From NCBI GenBank assembly GCA_000402775.1, contig AQSC01000037.1:1-22322 (forward strand): a stretch of 22,322 nucleotides of DNA, in the 5' to 3' direction. The stretch's first letter is position 1, and the number at the start of each line of letters is the position of its first letter. Source of the stretch: Euryarchaeota archaeon SCGC AAA252-I15. Lineage in GTDB: Archaea; Altiarchaeota; Altiarchaeia; IMC4; SCGC-AAA252-I15. The translations under genes were made by a program, and so were the position numbers. Positions 1 to 7,454 of the stretch are shown one piece after another. Under the pieces are notes generated by a model. That model did not search any database. It was given only the letters and a program-made list of their open reading frames with translations, and had not been told where the DNA came from.

Positions 1-493
1 CAACAGAGCTAGAATTTTCTTTAAGAAGTTGCGGGAAATCTTCCATACGCCCTCCCATGATCATCTTCTTCCGATCGCAGATTACTAGATCATTATTGGG
101 TTTGATGGAGTACCTGCTGGCAACCACTGCTGGATCGTCAATGTTGGTTATCTGCGGGATAAGTGGCAAGTGCAAGGGTGTGTTTCCGCAGCCCATGTTG
201 ACTCCCCAAGCATCAAGCCGCCAGTCGGTTCTAAGCGCCAACATAATCATCGTAAGGTTCATACCCTGGCCTTCCGTTCCGTGGTGGTGATACCGGGATT
301 CATCGACACTATCCAGAAATGTGGGGTGGTTATGTCTCGCACGTCGTTCTCGTCTTCGAATGTCCCTTTCAAAACCAGGGAGTATGGATGCAATCTCCTC
401 ACGGTATTCTTCAGTACGCTTACGCCATTTCTCATAAGATTCTTCGTAAGGGATGTTTCTGCCGGATTGCTTTCTCTTTTTCTTTTGAGCCAT
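1..493 (-). CDS. Partial methyltransferase-like protein (3' end off the window)
   Basis: An uninterrupted minus-strand frame starts with ATG at 493 and is still open at base 1, so about 164 residues are visible and the C-terminus is missing. The N-terminus is very basic (MAQKKKRKQSGRN) followed by a charged helix. Around residues 105-115 a segment reading WGVNMGCGNTPLHLP resembles the glycine-rich SAM-binding motif I of class I methyltransferases, with acidic residues (NIDDP) soon after. The start lies 4 bases beyond the pyrD stop, so it is probably cotranscribed behind pyrD. The coding call rests on the long open frame and tight spacing. The methyltransferase assignment is inference from one motif only. 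Confidence 0.55.
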   Translation of the reverse strand, partial: MAQKKKRKQSGRNIPYEESYEKWRKRTEEYREEIASILPGFERDIRRRERRARHNHPTFLDSVDESRYHHHGTEGQGMNLTMIMLALRTDWRLDAWGVNMGCGNTPLHLPLIPQITNIDDPAVVASRYSIKPNNDLVICDRKKMIMGGRMEDFPQLLKENSSSV

Positions 494-497
494 AAGT

Positions 498-1409
498 TTA
501 ATGCGCGATTCCTACCAGATCTTTGATTTTCTTGAATCCGTTCTCCTTCATGAAGGCTTCGATTTCCTCACAGATTTTTTCGAAGGCATCTTCCTGGCGG
601 TACATTATCGCCGTGCCAACTCCCACAGCGGACGCGCCGGCCATAAAGTATTCTATCGCATCGCGGCCGTCGGTGACACCCCCAGTTCCAATAACCGGGA
701 TTTTCACGGACTCGAAAACATCCCAAACACACCGCACTCCAATAGGCTTCACAACTGGCCCGCTCATACCACCCACCTTATAGTCGAGCACCGGCTTTTC
801 AGCCTCAAGGTTTATGACCATGCCTGGTCCGAGCGTGTTGCCCATGTTGATTGCGGCAGCACCGCTCCTTTCGGCTGCTTTGGCCACTTCCCCGAGAGCT
901 TGCGTGTTCGGCGATAACTTGATGATTACTGGAAGTTTTGTCGCCTTTACGACTTCCTTCGTAATCTCCTCTGTGGCCTCCGGCGTCCCGTGGCCTGCGA
1001 GAAGCCCCAAGCCCGGCGTGTGAGGGCAGGATAAGACGACTTCAATGGCAGAGAACGCAAGCGTGCTCAGTTCAATTGCAAGTTCTACGAACCCTTTTGC
1101 GTCTTCGGCGACTACGCTTGCAATGGCCGGGACTCCCAATTTACCGACGCCTGTAAACTCCTCTTTCGCAGCATCCAAGCCCATGTTCGAGTAGCCTACG
1201 GCATTGAGAAGCCCCCCGCGGACTTCCACAACAATTGGGTTGTTATGGCCTGTGCGAGGTTCTCTCGTGATCGACTTGATTGTGACTGCCCCTGCCCCTC
1301 CTTTTTCAACGCGCTTTAGCATTTCAATTGAAGTCCCTAGAAAGCCTGAAGCTAGAATTGTCGGATTAGCAAGTTTTATCCCTGCGAGCTCGGTTGAAAG
1401 ACGACTCAT
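498..1409 (-). CDS. pyrD: Dihydroorotate dehydrogenase, class 1 type
   Basis: 303 residues, the usual length for cytosolic class 1 dihydroorotate dehydrogenase, which oxidises dihydroorotate to orotate in UMP synthesis using FMN. Visible signatures are TIKSIT (Lys45, FMN contact), NAVGYSNMGL for substrate binding, VVLSCPHTPG with the presumed catalytic base Cys128 (class 1B style; class 2 enzymes have Ser), NTLGPGMVIN, GGMSGPVVKPI, and GTGGVTDGRDAIEYFMAGA, which binds the FMN phosphate. The segment after the catalytic Cys (HTPGLG) differs from the common PNVKGG. Class 1B enzymes normally pair with a PyrK electron-transfer subunit. None is in this window. It reads from an AT-rich divergent promoter and heads a two-gene unit with the partial gene downstream. 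Confidence 0.93.
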   Translation of the reverse strand: MSRLSTELAGIKLANPTILASGFLGTSIEMLKRVEKGGAGAVTIKSITREPRTGHNNPIVVEVRGGLLNAVGYSNMGLDAAKEEFTGVGKLGVPAIASVVAEDAKGFVELAIELSTLAFSAIEVVLSCPHTPGLGLLAGHGTPEATEEITKEVVKATKLPVIIKLSPNTQALGEVAKAAERSGAAAINMGNTLGPGMVINLEAEKPVLDYKVGGMSGPVVKPIGVRCVWDVFESVKIPVIGTGGVTDGRDAIEYFMAGASAVGVGTAIMYRQEDAFEKICEEIEAFMKENGFKKIKDLVGIAH

Positions 1410-1428
1410 CTAGATACTATGTGAGTAG

Positions 1429-1442
1429 TTTAAATTTAAATT
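1429..1442. promoter_or_regulatory. Shared AT-rich TATA-like element between pyrD and the helical-repeat gene
   Basis: The 55-base divergent spacer contains TTTAAATTTAAATT, a near-palindrome that can act as a TATA box on either strand. It lies about 20-36 bases from both ATG codons, which would give very short or absent leaders, common in archaea. No strong ribosome binding site precedes the rightward gene. Inference from position and composition. Confidence 0.45.
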
Positions 1443-1464
1443 CGAGTATTATGAATAATATCAC

Positions 1465-2103
1465 ATGGAAAAGCTTGCCGGTGAGCCCTCTCCCCTCGAG
1501 GATTGTCTGACAAGTTTCTGCGCCCAGCTTAGGAATCCAAACCGTGGTATTTCAGCCCGTGCAGTAGACGAAATAGCAGCTCTTGGACCTCGCGCGATAC
1601 CTGGAATTTTCGGGCAAATTGAATCATCGATCAAGGAGAATTCCCCTCAAGGCTTTATGGCTGCGGCAGACCTGATCTGGTCGCTTGTAAAGATTGGAGA
1701 CGACTCAGCTGTGGACGGTCTAGGCCAATACACGTCAAAAGAAAACGAAGATGGAGTCAGGAAATTCGCGGAATGGGCTGTGAAAAGAATTGGCGGTGAG
1801 AAACCAACCTTAGAGCAAGCAGTTGTTGATGTGCGCTCTACCGGGTTTTTCAGACCGCTTCTCGGGGCTTTAGACCTTGGTTTAATAGAGGATGAGAATA
1901 TTGTCCTATTCCTCACTACCACATACGATCACCACCTACCAGGCCAAAGAGAAGTCTCCCCTTTCGTGCGGGGGACGGTCGCATGGGCCTTGCACAACCA
2001 CCTTGAGCAGCCGGGAGTCGAAGATAAGCTGCGAGTAATCTCAGTAAATGACCCCGATGATGAGAGTGTAAAACAAATCGCAGACGAAGCCTTGAAGGGA
2101 TAA
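1465..2103 (+). CDS. Helical-repeat (HEAT-like) hypothetical protein
   Basis: 212 residues with no signal peptide or membrane segment. It is almost entirely helical, with repeated amphipathic pairs resembling HEAT or PBS-lyase repeats: ISARAVDEIAALGPRAIPGI, MAAADLIWSLVKIGDDSAVD, and a later RGTVAWALHNHLEQPGVEDK followed by DPDDESVKQIADEAL. Such proteins are usually scaffolds. No catalytic residues are evident. It is divergent from pyrD and convergent with the ATP-grasp gene, whose stop is 5 bases away, so it appears to be a single-gene transcript. Coding is supported by length, codon pattern and composition. The family call is inference and the function is unknown. Confidence 0.75.
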   Translation: MEKLAGEPSPLEDCLTSFCAQLRNPNRGISARAVDEIAALGPRAIPGIFGQIESSIKENSPQGFMAAADLIWSLVKIGDDSAVDGLGQYTSKENEDGVRKFAEWAVKRIGGEKPTLEQAVVDVRSTGFFRPLLGALDLGLIEDENIVLFLTTTYDHHLPGQREVSPFVRGTVAWALHNHLEQPGVEDKLRVISVNDPDDESVKQIADEALKG

Positions 2104-2108
2104 AGCCT

Positions 2109-3065
2109 TTAACTTCTGGCTTCGGAAATCAAGTAGTCCACTATCCTATTCTCGACCGGAATCCTGGTCGCCTTCTTAAACCCTGTGAATCCCGGGCTTG
2201 CGTTGACTTCGAGTATCTTGTATCCATCCGCGTCCTCCACGATGTCGACGCCAGAAATCTTACACCCCAACGCTTTTGTCGCCTTGAGTGCAAGCTCTCC
2301 CAACTCGTCATCCGCCTTCATCTTAAATGCTTTGCCGCCGACAGTTACATTGCTCTTGTGCATTCCTTTTGGCGTCTTTCTTTTTATAGCTCCGATGACT
2401 TTTTCACCGACTACGATCACCCTTATATCCCCCTTTCCGTCTCCGGCAATCCTCTGGAGGATTAATGGTTTTTCAAATAACCCGTAAACTGACGTTAAAT
2501 CCCCTCCAGTCTCCCCGTCTTTCACATAAAACACTCCTGACCCACCGCCACCCTCAACGGGCTTGATGTATTGGGGGAATCCAATCCTATTCAACTCTAA
2601 GAATGCGCGTACTGGATCGTTTGCGGCGAAGGAGGCGGGTGTTGGAAGCCCTTGCCGGGCAAGCAAGTAGTTTGTCACATGCTTCCTACAGGCGTTTCTA
2701 ATCCCTGCAATCGGATTTATCACTGGAACATCCTTTTCAATTAGCTCGAGGAAGTCGAGGGTGAACTCGGATTTACAGTTGTCGGCGGAGCTGTATACGT
2801 GGTCGAGTTTTCTCATGAAAATCAAGTTTAAATTTTTTACAGGGATGTCTCCTCTTCGGGAATCCTCCTTCAACTTTGCAAAGTCTTTTTTCATAAATTT
2901 TTTAAAGGATTGTTCTCGCTTAAAAAAACCGGTTTCAACTGTTTTGCCTGAATTAATCCATTGTGAAGATTCATCAAGTAAGGTGAACTTAACTTTCTTT
3001 TCCTTAAAAGCTTTGGAAAATAATTCCTCATCGTCCTCGTCTTTTGGGATGAATCCGAAATGCAT
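2109..3065 (-). CDS. RimK-like ATP-grasp ligase
   Basis: 318 residues with an ATP-grasp core of the RimK/LysX/MptN type, enzymes that join a carboxylate (often glutamate) to an amine using ATP. Visible elements are PIAGIRNACRKHVTNYLLARQ entering the fold (about 115-135), KPVEGGGGSGVFYV (ATP-binding glycine loop), LILQRIAGDGKGDIRVIVVG, IKRKTPKGMHKSNVTVGG, and the metal-binding C-terminal strand GVDIVEDADGYKILEVNASPGF. The N-terminal 100 residues are a variable, basic substrate domain (KKVKFTLLDESS). It is divergent from the nucleotidyltransferase operon across only 31 bases, so the two are probably coregulated. The substrate cannot be read from sequence. Candidates include coenzyme glutamylation (F420 or tetrahydromethanopterin) and ribosomal protein S6-type modification. 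Confidence 0.85.
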   Translation of the reverse strand: MHFGFIPKDEDDEELFSKAFKEKKVKFTLLDESSQWINSGKTVETGFFKREQSFKKFMKKDFAKLKEDSRRGDIPVKNLNLIFMRKLDHVYSSADNCKSEFTLDFLELIEKDVPVINPIAGIRNACRKHVTNYLLARQGLPTPASFAANDPVRAFLELNRIGFPQYIKPVEGGGGSGVFYVKDGETGGDLTSVYGLFEKPLILQRIAGDGKGDIRVIVVGEKVIGAIKRKTPKGMHKSNVTVGGKAFKMKADDELGELALKATKALGCKISGVDIVEDADGYKILEVNASPGFTGFKKATRIPVENRIVDYLISEARS

Positions 3066-3072
3066 TTTATTG

Positions 3073-3090
3073 TTTAAAAAATAGTATACT
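3073..3090. promoter_or_regulatory. Overlapping divergent TATA-like boxes
   Basis: The 31-base gap between the ATP-grasp and nucleotidyltransferase starts holds TTTAAAAA (3073-3080, 17-24 bases before the rightward ATG) and AGTATACTAT-like sequence (3082-3090, 17-25 bases before the leftward ATG). There is no room for long leaders, so both mRNAs would be essentially leaderless and the promoters physically overlap. Inference from spacing. Confidence 0.4.
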
Positions 3091-3096
3091 TTCTTT

Positions 3097-4095
3097 ATGA
3101 ATACGACTCTCCCTCGATTGAGGGATTTCGTGGTTTCAAAAGAGGGTCTTGTTTTTGCTGTCGCATCTTACACTCACCCTAAGGGTTATGTTATCGCATT
3201 CCTCCGCTACATCCCCGGAAAAAGCGGTCTGGCTAAAATCAAGTCAACAGATGACTCCTATACCTTCTTGAGGGAAAATCACCCAAAATATCTTTTTTAT
3301 TCTAAAGAACTTGACACACTGCTTCAAGGAGTTCCCCTCACAGAAGTCGGAAAAATCATTCATCCTAATAAATTCCTCACCGGACTGAATTCAGCCCAAG
3401 ATTTATCTGATCATGAAGACAGAATCATCAGGCTTGTAAACATTCTAAGCAAGTATTCGAAAGTGTCCCTGGAAAAATTCGGGGTGACTGGCTCAGTTCT
3501 CGTGGAAGCTCACACTTACGCCTCGGATATTGATCTTGTCGTCTACGGCCGGTACAATTTTGAGGAGGTGAGGGAAGTTGTGGCTGAGTGCAAGCCCCCC
3601 CTTAAGGGGCTCAATGACGTGACAATCAACACCGCCTATTCAAAAAGGTTCCCGCTTACTAAAGAGCTTTCTTTTTCCGAGTTCGCATTCCACGAGAAGC
3701 GGAAGCACACGTCTGGACTTTTCGAGGGTGTGAAGTTTGACATACTTTATACTCGGGATTGGAGTGAGATTTCATCGGGGTGGGGTGACTTGAAGTATAA
3801 AAAAATCGGTTTAGTAGAACTTGAAGCGGAAGTAACTGATGATACTCTCGCCTTCGACTATCCCGCAGTCTACAAAGTTTCGGGAACATGCAGCCTAGGC
3901 GGCCGCTCCTTCAACGTTTCCGAGCTCGCCTCCTACACGCACACTTACTCTGGACAAGTTTTTTTGGGTGAGAAGGCTCAGGTTTCTGGGATGCTGGAGG
4001 AGGTTTCATCGAGTCGGGGAGTCCATTATCGGATTCTTGTGGGATCTACTCGTGAGGCTGAGGGGGAGTATATTAAATTATTCACTCCCAAATAG
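3097..4095 (+). CDS. Nucleotidyltransferase of the DNA polymerase beta superfamily
   Basis: 332 residues. A central nucleotidyltransferase core is marked by TGSVLVEAHTYASDIDLVVYG (about 131-151), the GS motif followed by the two metal-binding Asp residues of DxD (144 and 146). A third acidic strand follows in GVKFDILYTRD. The N-terminal 100 residues (strands with LLQGVPLTEVGKIIHPNKFL) and the C-terminal beta-rich part (VSGTCSLGGRSFNVSELASY) flank it. This matches the arrangement of archaeal predicted nucleotidyltransferases of unknown substrate. It is the first gene of a three-gene rightward operon, 6 bases before the next start. Whether it acts on tRNA, protein or a small molecule is not visible. 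Confidence 0.82.
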   Translation: MNTTLPRLRDFVVSKEGLVFAVASYTHPKGYVIAFLRYIPGKSGLAKIKSTDDSYTFLRENHPKYLFYSKELDTLLQGVPLTEVGKIIHPNKFLTGLNSAQDLSDHEDRIIRLVNILSKYSKVSLEKFGVTGSVLVEAHTYASDIDLVVYGRYNFEEVREVVAECKPPLKGLNDVTINTAYSKRFPLTKELSFSEFAFHEKRKHTSGLFEGVKFDILYTRDWSEISSGWGDLKYKKIGLVELEAEVTDDTLAFDYPAVYKVSGTCSLGGRSFNVSELASYTHTYSGQVFLGEKAQVSGMLEEVSSSRGVHYRILVGSTREAEGEYIKLFTPK

Positions 4096-4101
4096 TATTT
4101 T

Positions 4102-4830
4102 ATGGTTCAAAGGCTTCGTGTGGGTCCTCACGGCGACGAAACTCCTGAGGTTGTTCGAGTATTCTATCCGATTTATAAGGGTGGGCTCTACGGGGGGGTG
4201 GCAGGAGTCAAACGCATAATCGCGGACCGTGTTATAAAGCAGCCTAGGCGAAGCAGGATGGACCCTGAAGTCGTTGGCGAAGTAGAAGAGGCTTTGGGAG
4301 AGGACGGTATCGGCAGACCCAGCCCCTATGACGAGCTTTTATGCGATATCGCCTCGGACATGCTGCGTGAGGGGGGGAGTGGTGAATTCAAGAAACCTCC
4401 ATTTCAAATGATTAATATCCCAGATTATGTGAATGCTAATATGGGTCGTTTACGTCAGGAAGGAAGCAGTGTAACCCATCGTGTTCTGGATGAATGGGGT
4501 GAGTGGGAGCCGCGTATACGGGATGCGACATTAATTACCGAGATAGGGAGGGAGGAACTTTTCAAAAAACATTGCGTGGGTGTGAAATATCGTGAGGATG
4601 ATTGTATTGGCGATGACTGGGTGATGGCGTATTTAGCACTCGAAGTCCCCCCGGAAAATTTAGTGCGCGTTCACCGTCTGCGCGCAGTCGCTTCCGGCGA
4701 CCTAGACCTCGACTACGCCCGCAGGCTAGTCCTGAAAAGCCCTGAAGTCCAGGAGGCTTCCGGCCAAATCACGCATCTTCTAGAGCAGAATAATTTAAAC
4801 CACATCCGTGTGGAGACTCCTGGCGCTTAA
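4102..4830 (+). CDS. Hypothetical soluble protein, operon partner of the nucleotidyltransferase
   Basis: 242 residues with no family I recognise. It lacks signal peptide and membrane segments, is acidic overall, and has a basic N-terminal third (VKRIIADRVIKQPRRSR). The middle holds KPPFQMINIPDYVNANMGRL and a Trp-rich stretch DEWGEWEPRIRD. The C-terminus is helical (LDYARRLVLKSPEVQEASGQ). It lies between the nucleotidyltransferase (6-base gap) and the metal-site protein (3-base gap) on the same strand, so all three are probably translated from one message and may act in one process. Function unknown. The CDS is supported by length and tight packing. Confidence 0.72.
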   Translation: MVQRLRVGPHGDETPEVVRVFYPIYKGGLYGGVAGVKRIIADRVIKQPRRSRMDPEVVGEVEEALGEDGIGRPSPYDELLCDIASDMLREGGSGEFKKPPFQMINIPDYVNANMGRLRQEGSSVTHRVLDEWGEWEPRIRDATLITEIGREELFKKHCVGVKYREDDCIGDDWVMAYLALEVPPENLVRVHRLRAVASGDLDLDYARRLVLKSPEVQEASGQITHLLEQNNLNHIRVETPGA

Positions 4831-4833
4831 GCG

Positions 4834-5241
4834 ATGGCTTCCAAAGACTTTTCTTGCACGCGCTGCGGCAACTGCTGTACTGGCATTAAAATCCAGTTCG
4901 TTGAAAAAGACTTGGACTTGTGGGTTTCGAAAGATAGGTCAGACATCCTTGAGAACGTCCTTCTGGGCGTTCAAAAGAAGGGAAGTATTTTTTTCATTAC
5001 CGCAGCCGAATACTATGCGAAAGAAACGGCTGGAGGTGACGTAATCCTTGGGGCAGCCGGATGGTACGACTCGGAATCAGATTCCCGCCTTGCGCAATGC
5101 CCGTTCCTTAAGGTTGGAAAAGACGGGGAAGCTAATTGTAAAATCTATTCCATCCGCCCTCAAGCCTGCAGAAACTTCCCGTTAAAGCAAGTCGACAAGG
5201 GGGTAAGCGACCGGAAAATAAAACAGTGCCCCGCCCTCTAG
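4834..5241 (+). CDS. YkgJ-family CxxCxxCC metal-binding protein
   Basis: 135 residues with the signature of the YkgJ (UPF0153) family: CTRCGNCCTG near the N-terminus, then CPFLKVGKDGEANCKIYSIR, then PQACRNFPL, and a final Cys in KQCPAL. The conserved cysteines are believed to bind an iron-sulfur cluster or zinc. The biochemical role of most members is not settled, though some work with flagellar or radical SAM systems. It is third in the operon behind the nucleotidyltransferase. Its stop overlaps the stop of the leftward 40-residue CxxC gene by 4 bases, a tail-to-tail arrangement. Confidence 0.87.
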   Translation: MASKDFSCTRCGNCCTGIKIQFVEKDLDLWVSKDRSDILENVLLGVQKKGSIFFITAAEYYAKETAGGDVILGAAGWYDSESDSRLAQCPFLKVGKDGEANCKIYSIRPQACRNFPLKQVDKGVSDRKIKQCPAL

Positions 5242-5360
5242 GGAATGTGTCCCTTGTACTGAGCGACTTTGACGGGCTTTATGTCTTTTAGCCTATCTTC
5301 CACAAGCCCAAGGTCGTAGGCGCTACTGCATGTCGGGCAAACTCTGAATTCGCCTGTCAT
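5238..5360 (-). CDS. 40-residue CxxC mini-protein in the lemA-htpX operon
   Basis: An ATG at 5360 opens a 40-residue frame (MTGEFRVCPTCSSAYDLGLV then EDRLKDIKPVKVAQYKGHIP). It begins 5 bases after the htpX stop and ends overlapping the stop of the convergent gene, so the space is filled exactly. It has a single CPTC knuckle, half of a zinc ribbon, which suggests dimeric or shared zinc binding, followed by a short helix and a basic strand. Position suggests cotranscription with lemA and htpX. Coding is inferred from spacing, the CxxC and a clean end. No family is recognised. Confidence 0.6.
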   Translation of the reverse strand: MTGEFRVCPTCSSAYDLGLVEDRLKDIKPVKVAQYKGHIP

Positions 5361-5365
5361 ATTTT

Positions 5366-6268
5366 TCACATCTCTTGGAGTTTTTTAATACGCTCATCAA
5401 TGGGCGGGTGCGTGCTGAACATGCCCGCCACAAAACCTTTCGTGTTTCTGAATGGCGTTGAGATGAAAAGGTGTGCCGCCGCCTTGTTGGCCTTGTCGAC
5501 GAGGGGGTCCGGGTCTTTTTTGATTTTTTCGAGGGCGCTTGCAAGCCCCGGCGGATAGCGCGTCAAGACCGCGGCGTTTGCGTCCGCGAGAAATTCCCGC
5601 TGCCTACTTATCGCAAGTTTTATGAGCTGGCCTACAAGAGGTGCGAGCATGGCAAAGACGATGCCAACGATAAGAATCGCAGTCTGGGCGCCTCCCCCCC
5701 CATCGCGGCTGCGCCGGCCTCCGCGCCCGTACCACATGCTGCGTAGGATGAAGTCTGAGAGAAGTGTGGTAAGGCCGACCATGACGGTTGTCAGCATCAT
5801 AAAGCGTATGTCAAAGTTTTTCACGTGGCTCATCTCGTGGGCGATAACTCCCTCAAGTTCCTGTCTGTTCATTGTCTTAAGAAGGCCAGTAGTCACCGTT
5901 ACCGCAGCGTGCTCGGGGTCCCGGCCCGTCGCGAACGCGTTGAGCGCGCTGTCTTCAATCACGTACGCCTTAGGGGTGGGCACGCTCGCGGCGAGCGATA
6001 GGCCTTCAATGGTGTGATACAGGTGTGGGTACTCGTCTTTGGTGACGGCGCGGGCGCCCGTCATGGTAAGTATCATCTTGTCGCCGCTATAGTAGGCGAA
6101 GACGGAGTAGAGTATCGAGATGACGACGGCGACGGTCAAGCCGACGTTCACGTTACCCCATACAAGACCGAGCACTGCGCCCAATACACCCAAGATTATA
6201 ACGAACAATCCCATGAGCAGGATGCTGCGGCGTTTGTTGCCGCGCACCTGCTCGAACATCGTCTGCAT
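5366..6268 (-). CDS. htpX: Membrane zinc metalloprotease HtpX
   Basis: 300 residues, typical for HtpX (peptidase family M48), which degrades damaged membrane proteins. Two N-terminal membrane segments (about 15-38 and 42-60) precede the catalytic site AHEMSHVKN (HExxH at 144-148). Two further hydrophobic stretches follow at about 156-173 and 195-220. The third zinc ligand is expected at Glu225 in SRQREFLADANA. The glycine- and arginine-rich loop GRGGRRSRDGGGG lies between. The C-terminal FSTHPPIDERIKKLQEM is the standard family ending. It starts 2 bases after the lemA stop. The lemA-htpX pair is a widely conserved operon, linking this protease to envelope stress. Confidence 0.95.
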   Translation of the reverse strand: MQTMFEQVRGNKRRSILLMGLFVIILGVLGAVLGLVWGNVNVGLTVAVVISILYSVFAYYSGDKMILTMTGARAVTKDEYPHLYHTIEGLSLAASVPTPKAYVIEDSALNAFATGRDPEHAAVTVTTGLLKTMNRQELEGVIAHEMSHVKNFDIRFMMLTTVMVGLTTLLSDFILRSMWYGRGGRRSRDGGGGAQTAILIVGIVFAMLAPLVGQLIKLAISRQREFLADANAAVLTRYPPGLASALEKIKKDPDPLVDKANKAAAHLFISTPFRNTKGFVAGMFSTHPPIDERIKKLQEM

Positions 6269-6270
6269 TT

Positions 6271-6819
6271 CTAAAATTGTACTTTCGGAACCTCTCTCTC
6301 GGCAGCTGGCGTATCGAAAAGTATTTCAGTCTTAAAACCTAAAGGTCCTGCAAGCATGTTGTTGGGGAAAACCTGAATCCTATTGTTGAACTCAGTTACT
6401 ATATCGTTATAGTGCTGGCGGGAGTACGCGATCTTGTTCTCAGTGCCCGTCAACTCCTCCTGCAGCTGCAGGAAATTCTGGTTGGCCTTAAGGTCAGGAT
6501 AATTCTCGCTTACCGCGAACAGGCTTTTGAGTGTGTCTGAGAGCATGTTCGACGCCTTTGCTTTGTCTCCCACAGTCTTTGCGTTCATAACTGCAGCCCG
6601 CGCCTTCGTCACTTCCTCGAAGACGCTTTTCTCGTGTTTCGCATACCCCTTGACAGTCTCTATCAAGTTGGGTATGAGGTCGTTTCTCCGCTTAAGTTGC
6701 ACGTCGATTTGCGCGAAACTATTTTTCACCTCATTGCGTAGCCGGATAAGCCCGTTGTAAATTCCGACAAGAACTAAAGCCCCGATTACAACAATAGCTA
6801 ATACAATCAATTCAATCAT
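6271..6819 (-). CDS. lemA: LemA family membrane protein
   Basis: 182 residues, the normal LemA length. One N-terminal membrane helix (IELIVLAIVVIGALVLVGI, residues 2-20) is followed by the family core YNGLIRLRNEVKNSFAQIDV, QLKRRNDLIPNLIETVKGYA, and RQHYNDIVTEFNNRIQVFPN, then a coiled helical bundle. The role of LemA is poorly defined. It co-occurs with HtpX, with which it forms an operon here. It has a strong ribosome binding site (GAGGTGAT, 6824-6831) 4 bases before the ATG and an upstream TATA-like box, so it is the promoter-proximal gene of the unit. Confidence 0.95.
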   Translation of the reverse strand: MIELIVLAIVVIGALVLVGIYNGLIRLRNEVKNSFAQIDVQLKRRNDLIPNLIETVKGYAKHEKSVFEEVTKARAAVMNAKTVGDKAKASNMLSDTLKSLFAVSENYPDLKANQNFLQLQEELTGTENKIAYSRQHYNDIVTEFNNRIQVFPNNMLAGPLGFKTEILFDTPAAEREVPKVQF

Positions 6820-6823
6820 TCAC

Positions 6824-6866
6824 ATCACCTCACAAATTGTAATTGATTTGTAAGCGGCATATAAAT
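6824..6866 (-). promoter_or_regulatory. lemA promoter and ribosome binding site
   Basis: On the minus strand the sequence ATTTATAT (6859-6866) looks like a TATA box about 40 bases before the ATG, and GAGGTGAT (6824-6831) is complementary to the 16S 3' end. The same GAGGTGA core precedes gap, the helicase, the 54-residue gene and the gene at 11793, so it is the local consensus. Confidence 0.6.
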
Positions 6867-6917
6867 CTTTGGTTTTCAGTGATTTTGCTTATCAGCAATA
6901 CTACCCCCTAAATATTT

Positions 6918-6931
6918 AAAAAAATTTTTTT
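6918..6931. terminator. A7T7 tract, bidirectional terminator-like element
   Basis: AAAAAAATTTTTTT lies between the stop of the 135-residue gene and the lemA promoter. Read on the minus strand it again gives A7 then T7, so a U-tract would end the 135-residue transcript. Oligo-U tracts terminate archaeal RNA polymerase. Inference. Confidence 0.4.
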
Positions 6932-6958
6932 AAAGGCTGAAGTTTTCGGTAGAGTTTA

Positions 6959-7366
6959 TTAATCTTTATGAACTGAGAGGTAATTATTAAATCTTTCGAG
7001 TGCTTCGTCGTGTCGCCGTCTTTCTTCGGTAGACCTCCACATATCGTTTGACTCGGAAAGTGTGTCTGCGTGAAGTTTCTTGATTCCACCGTTTACTCTT
7101 TTCAAATTGATTTCTGAAAGGCCTTTACGCTTACCACACGAGTTCACGAATGCCTCATACTCATCAAACGTGAATGAGGATTCCGGTTTGAAATTATCGT
7201 TTATGAGTAAGTTTGCAATCCGCCATTCATAGACTGCATCAATCTCTGATTTAGAGAGATTGCGGGCTTCACCTTGAAGCGCGAATCCAAAAGACTTTTT
7301 CATCAAATTATAGTGACCCCTCAAAGTGAGCGGCTCGTGAATTACAAAACTTGAATCCCTTTTCAT
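6959..7366 (-). CDS. Hypothetical protein, 135 residues
   Basis: A complete minus-strand frame with ATG at 7366 and stop at 6959. It is soluble, helical and basic, with no signal peptide. Notable parts are MKKSFGFALQGEARNLSKSE, DAVYEWRIANLLINDNF, a segment SSFTFDEYEAFVNSCGKRKG, and a charged C-terminal helix (WRSTEERRRHDEALERFNNY). I do not recognise the family. A TATA-like CTTTATTA lies about 40 bases upstream at 7400-7407. It sits alone between the lemA operon and the tRNA cluster. Coding is likely from length and amino-acid composition. Function unknown. Confidence 0.6.
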   Translation of the reverse strand: MKRDSSFVIHEPLTLRGHYNLMKKSFGFALQGEARNLSKSEIDAVYEWRIANLLINDNFKPESSFTFDEYEAFVNSCGKRKGLSEINLKRVNGGIKKLHADTLSESNDMWRSTEERRRHDEALERFNNYLSVHKD

Positions 7367-7422
7367 AATAACTGCTTTCAGAACTATTAGTTTACAAGCT
7401 AATAAAGGAAAAGAGAGAGAAA

Positions 7423-7454
7423 AGAAAAAGGTTGCGTTGGGCCCGATGGGATTT
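7423..7454 (-). pseudogene. Copy of the tRNA-Ile2 3' end with its downstream flank (32-base perfect direct repeat)
   Basis: Bases 7423-7454 are identical to 7604-7635, which hold the 3' end of the intact tRNA-Ile2 gene: the acceptor 3' strand, the 3' strand of the T-stem, part of the T-loop, and 15 bases downstream. Beyond 7454 the match continues with scattered changes for only a few bases. The 5' strand of the T-stem is no longer complementary, so this copy cannot form a normal T-arm. The spacer to the intact gene is about 150 bases of hairpin-rich sequence. It may be an attachment-site duplication left by a lost element, or the decayed half of a duplicated tRNA. Confidence 0.75.

Noticed and set aside
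501..1413. Rightward frames opposite pyrD
   Set aside because: Shadows of a clear pyrD gene, with no start signals or family features.
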